Of a stretch of DNA of 5,722 bases, positions 5,558-5,722 are shown piece after piece (positions within the stretch are counted from its first letter, which is position 1; every line of letters starts with the position of its first letter). The DNA lies in the NCBI GenBank assembly GCA_031370485.1, contig JANMQK010000099.1, positions 1 to 5,722 on the forward strand, in the 5' to 3' direction. Under the pieces are notes generated by a model. It was given only the letters and a program-made list of their open reading frames with translations, did not search any database and had not been told where the DNA came from. Made by a program: the position numbers and the translations under genes. The stretch is from JANMQK01 sp031370485. GTDB taxonomy: Bacteria; Acidobacteriota; Polarisedimenticolia; Gp22-AA2.

Positions 5558-5722
5558 CTATCCCGCCGCGCCCTCGAGGAACCTGTCGATGTCCTCCGGG
5601 CCGTTGTAGATGTTGGGCGATACCCTGATCAGGTTGCCCCGCAGGCTGACCACGACCCCCTTCCCGCGCAGGTTGCGGTAGGCGCGCCGGGTCTGCTCGA
5701 CCGTTGTCCCCTCGAGTGCCAG
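5558..5722 (-). CDS. Class V aminotransferase / cysteine desulfurase-like protein, C-terminal end
   Basis: The last 54 codons of a gene entering from the window edge are in frame and stop at TAG (5560-5558). The sequence includes RNLRGKGVVVSLRGNLIRVSP, then NIYNGPEDIDRFLEGA. The pattern 'short helix, GVVVSxRxGxxRVSPHxYNTxEDIDRxLxAL' is the conserved C-terminus of fold-type I PLP enzymes of the NifS/CsdA class V family: cysteine desulfurases, selenocysteine lyases, isopenicillin-N epimerase-like proteins. The catalytic Lys and PLP site lie outside the window, so the reaction cannot be named. It is on the same strand as the operon but separated by 331 nt and a promoter, so it is probably its own unit. 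If it is a cysteine desulfurase, a link to sulfur supply for lipoate synthesis would be attractive but is speculative. Confidence 0.85.
   Translation of the reverse strand: MALEGTTVEQTRRAYRNLRGKGVVVSLRGNLIRVSPNIYNGPEDIDRFLEGAAG

Noticed and set aside
5493..5567. A complete functional tRNA on the minus strand
   Set aside because: The length would fit (about 75 nt) and the T-arm is good, but no anticodon loop with T33 and a paired stem can be drawn, the acceptor strands do not pair, and the 5' end would lie inside the upstream coding sequence.
5370..5609. Plus-strand short open frame crossing the intergenic region into the PLP-enzyme gene
   Set aside because: It overlaps the conserved C-terminus on the other strand and translates the tRNA-like stretch; the peptide has no recognisable features.

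Overview
The window is about two-thirds G+C by eye and reads as a bacterial chromosome fragment with all its genes on the minus strand. GC-rich third codon positions, GTG starts and short gene overlaps fit a high-GC bacterium. The sequence alone does not give the phylum: acidobacterial, deltaproteobacterial-type and related uncultured lineages are all possible.

Read 5'->3' on the minus strand, right to left in window coordinates, the layout is as follows. (1) 5722-5558 is the last 54 codons of a class V (NifS/CsdA-fold) PLP enzyme. (2) 5557-5227 is a 331-nt intergenic region of mixed composition. It holds a tRNA T-arm-like relic, two inverted repeats, a perfect extended -10 promoter (TGCTATAAT) and a GC-rich, foldable leader. 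(3) 5226-3820 is dihydrolipoamide dehydrogenase (E3). (4) 3820-2705 is the E1 alpha subunit. (5) 2708-1692 is the E1 beta subunit. (6) 1635-286 is the dihydrolipoamide acyltransferase (E2). (7) 247 to beyond base 1 is the N-terminal part of LipB octanoyltransferase, cut by the window edge.

Genes 3-7 look like one operon. E3/E1alpha share one base (TGATG), E1alpha/E1beta overlap by four (ATGA), E1beta-E2 are 56 nt apart and E2-LipB 38 nt apart. Together they encode a complete 2-oxo acid dehydrogenase complex plus the enzyme that starts lipoylation of its E2. E1 (alpha2beta2, TPP) decarboxylates the 2-oxo acid and passes the acyl group to the lipoyl-lysine of E2. E2 transfers it to CoA, E3 reoxidises the dihydrolipoyl arm with NAD+, and LipB supplies octanoyl groups to the E2 lipoyl domain. 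The substrate is not certain. The E1 subunits carry branched-chain-dehydrogenase-like motifs while E2 resembles the SucB/PDH type, so pyruvate and branched-chain 2-oxo acids are both possible.

The window is mostly well-known core metabolism; I see no sign of a new system. The points worth a second look are small: a shared 16-nt GC palindrome in exactly the two gaps flanking E2, a Lys/Arg-rich E1alpha tail encoded by a tandem DNA repeat, the tRNA-like relic upstream, and the structured leader.
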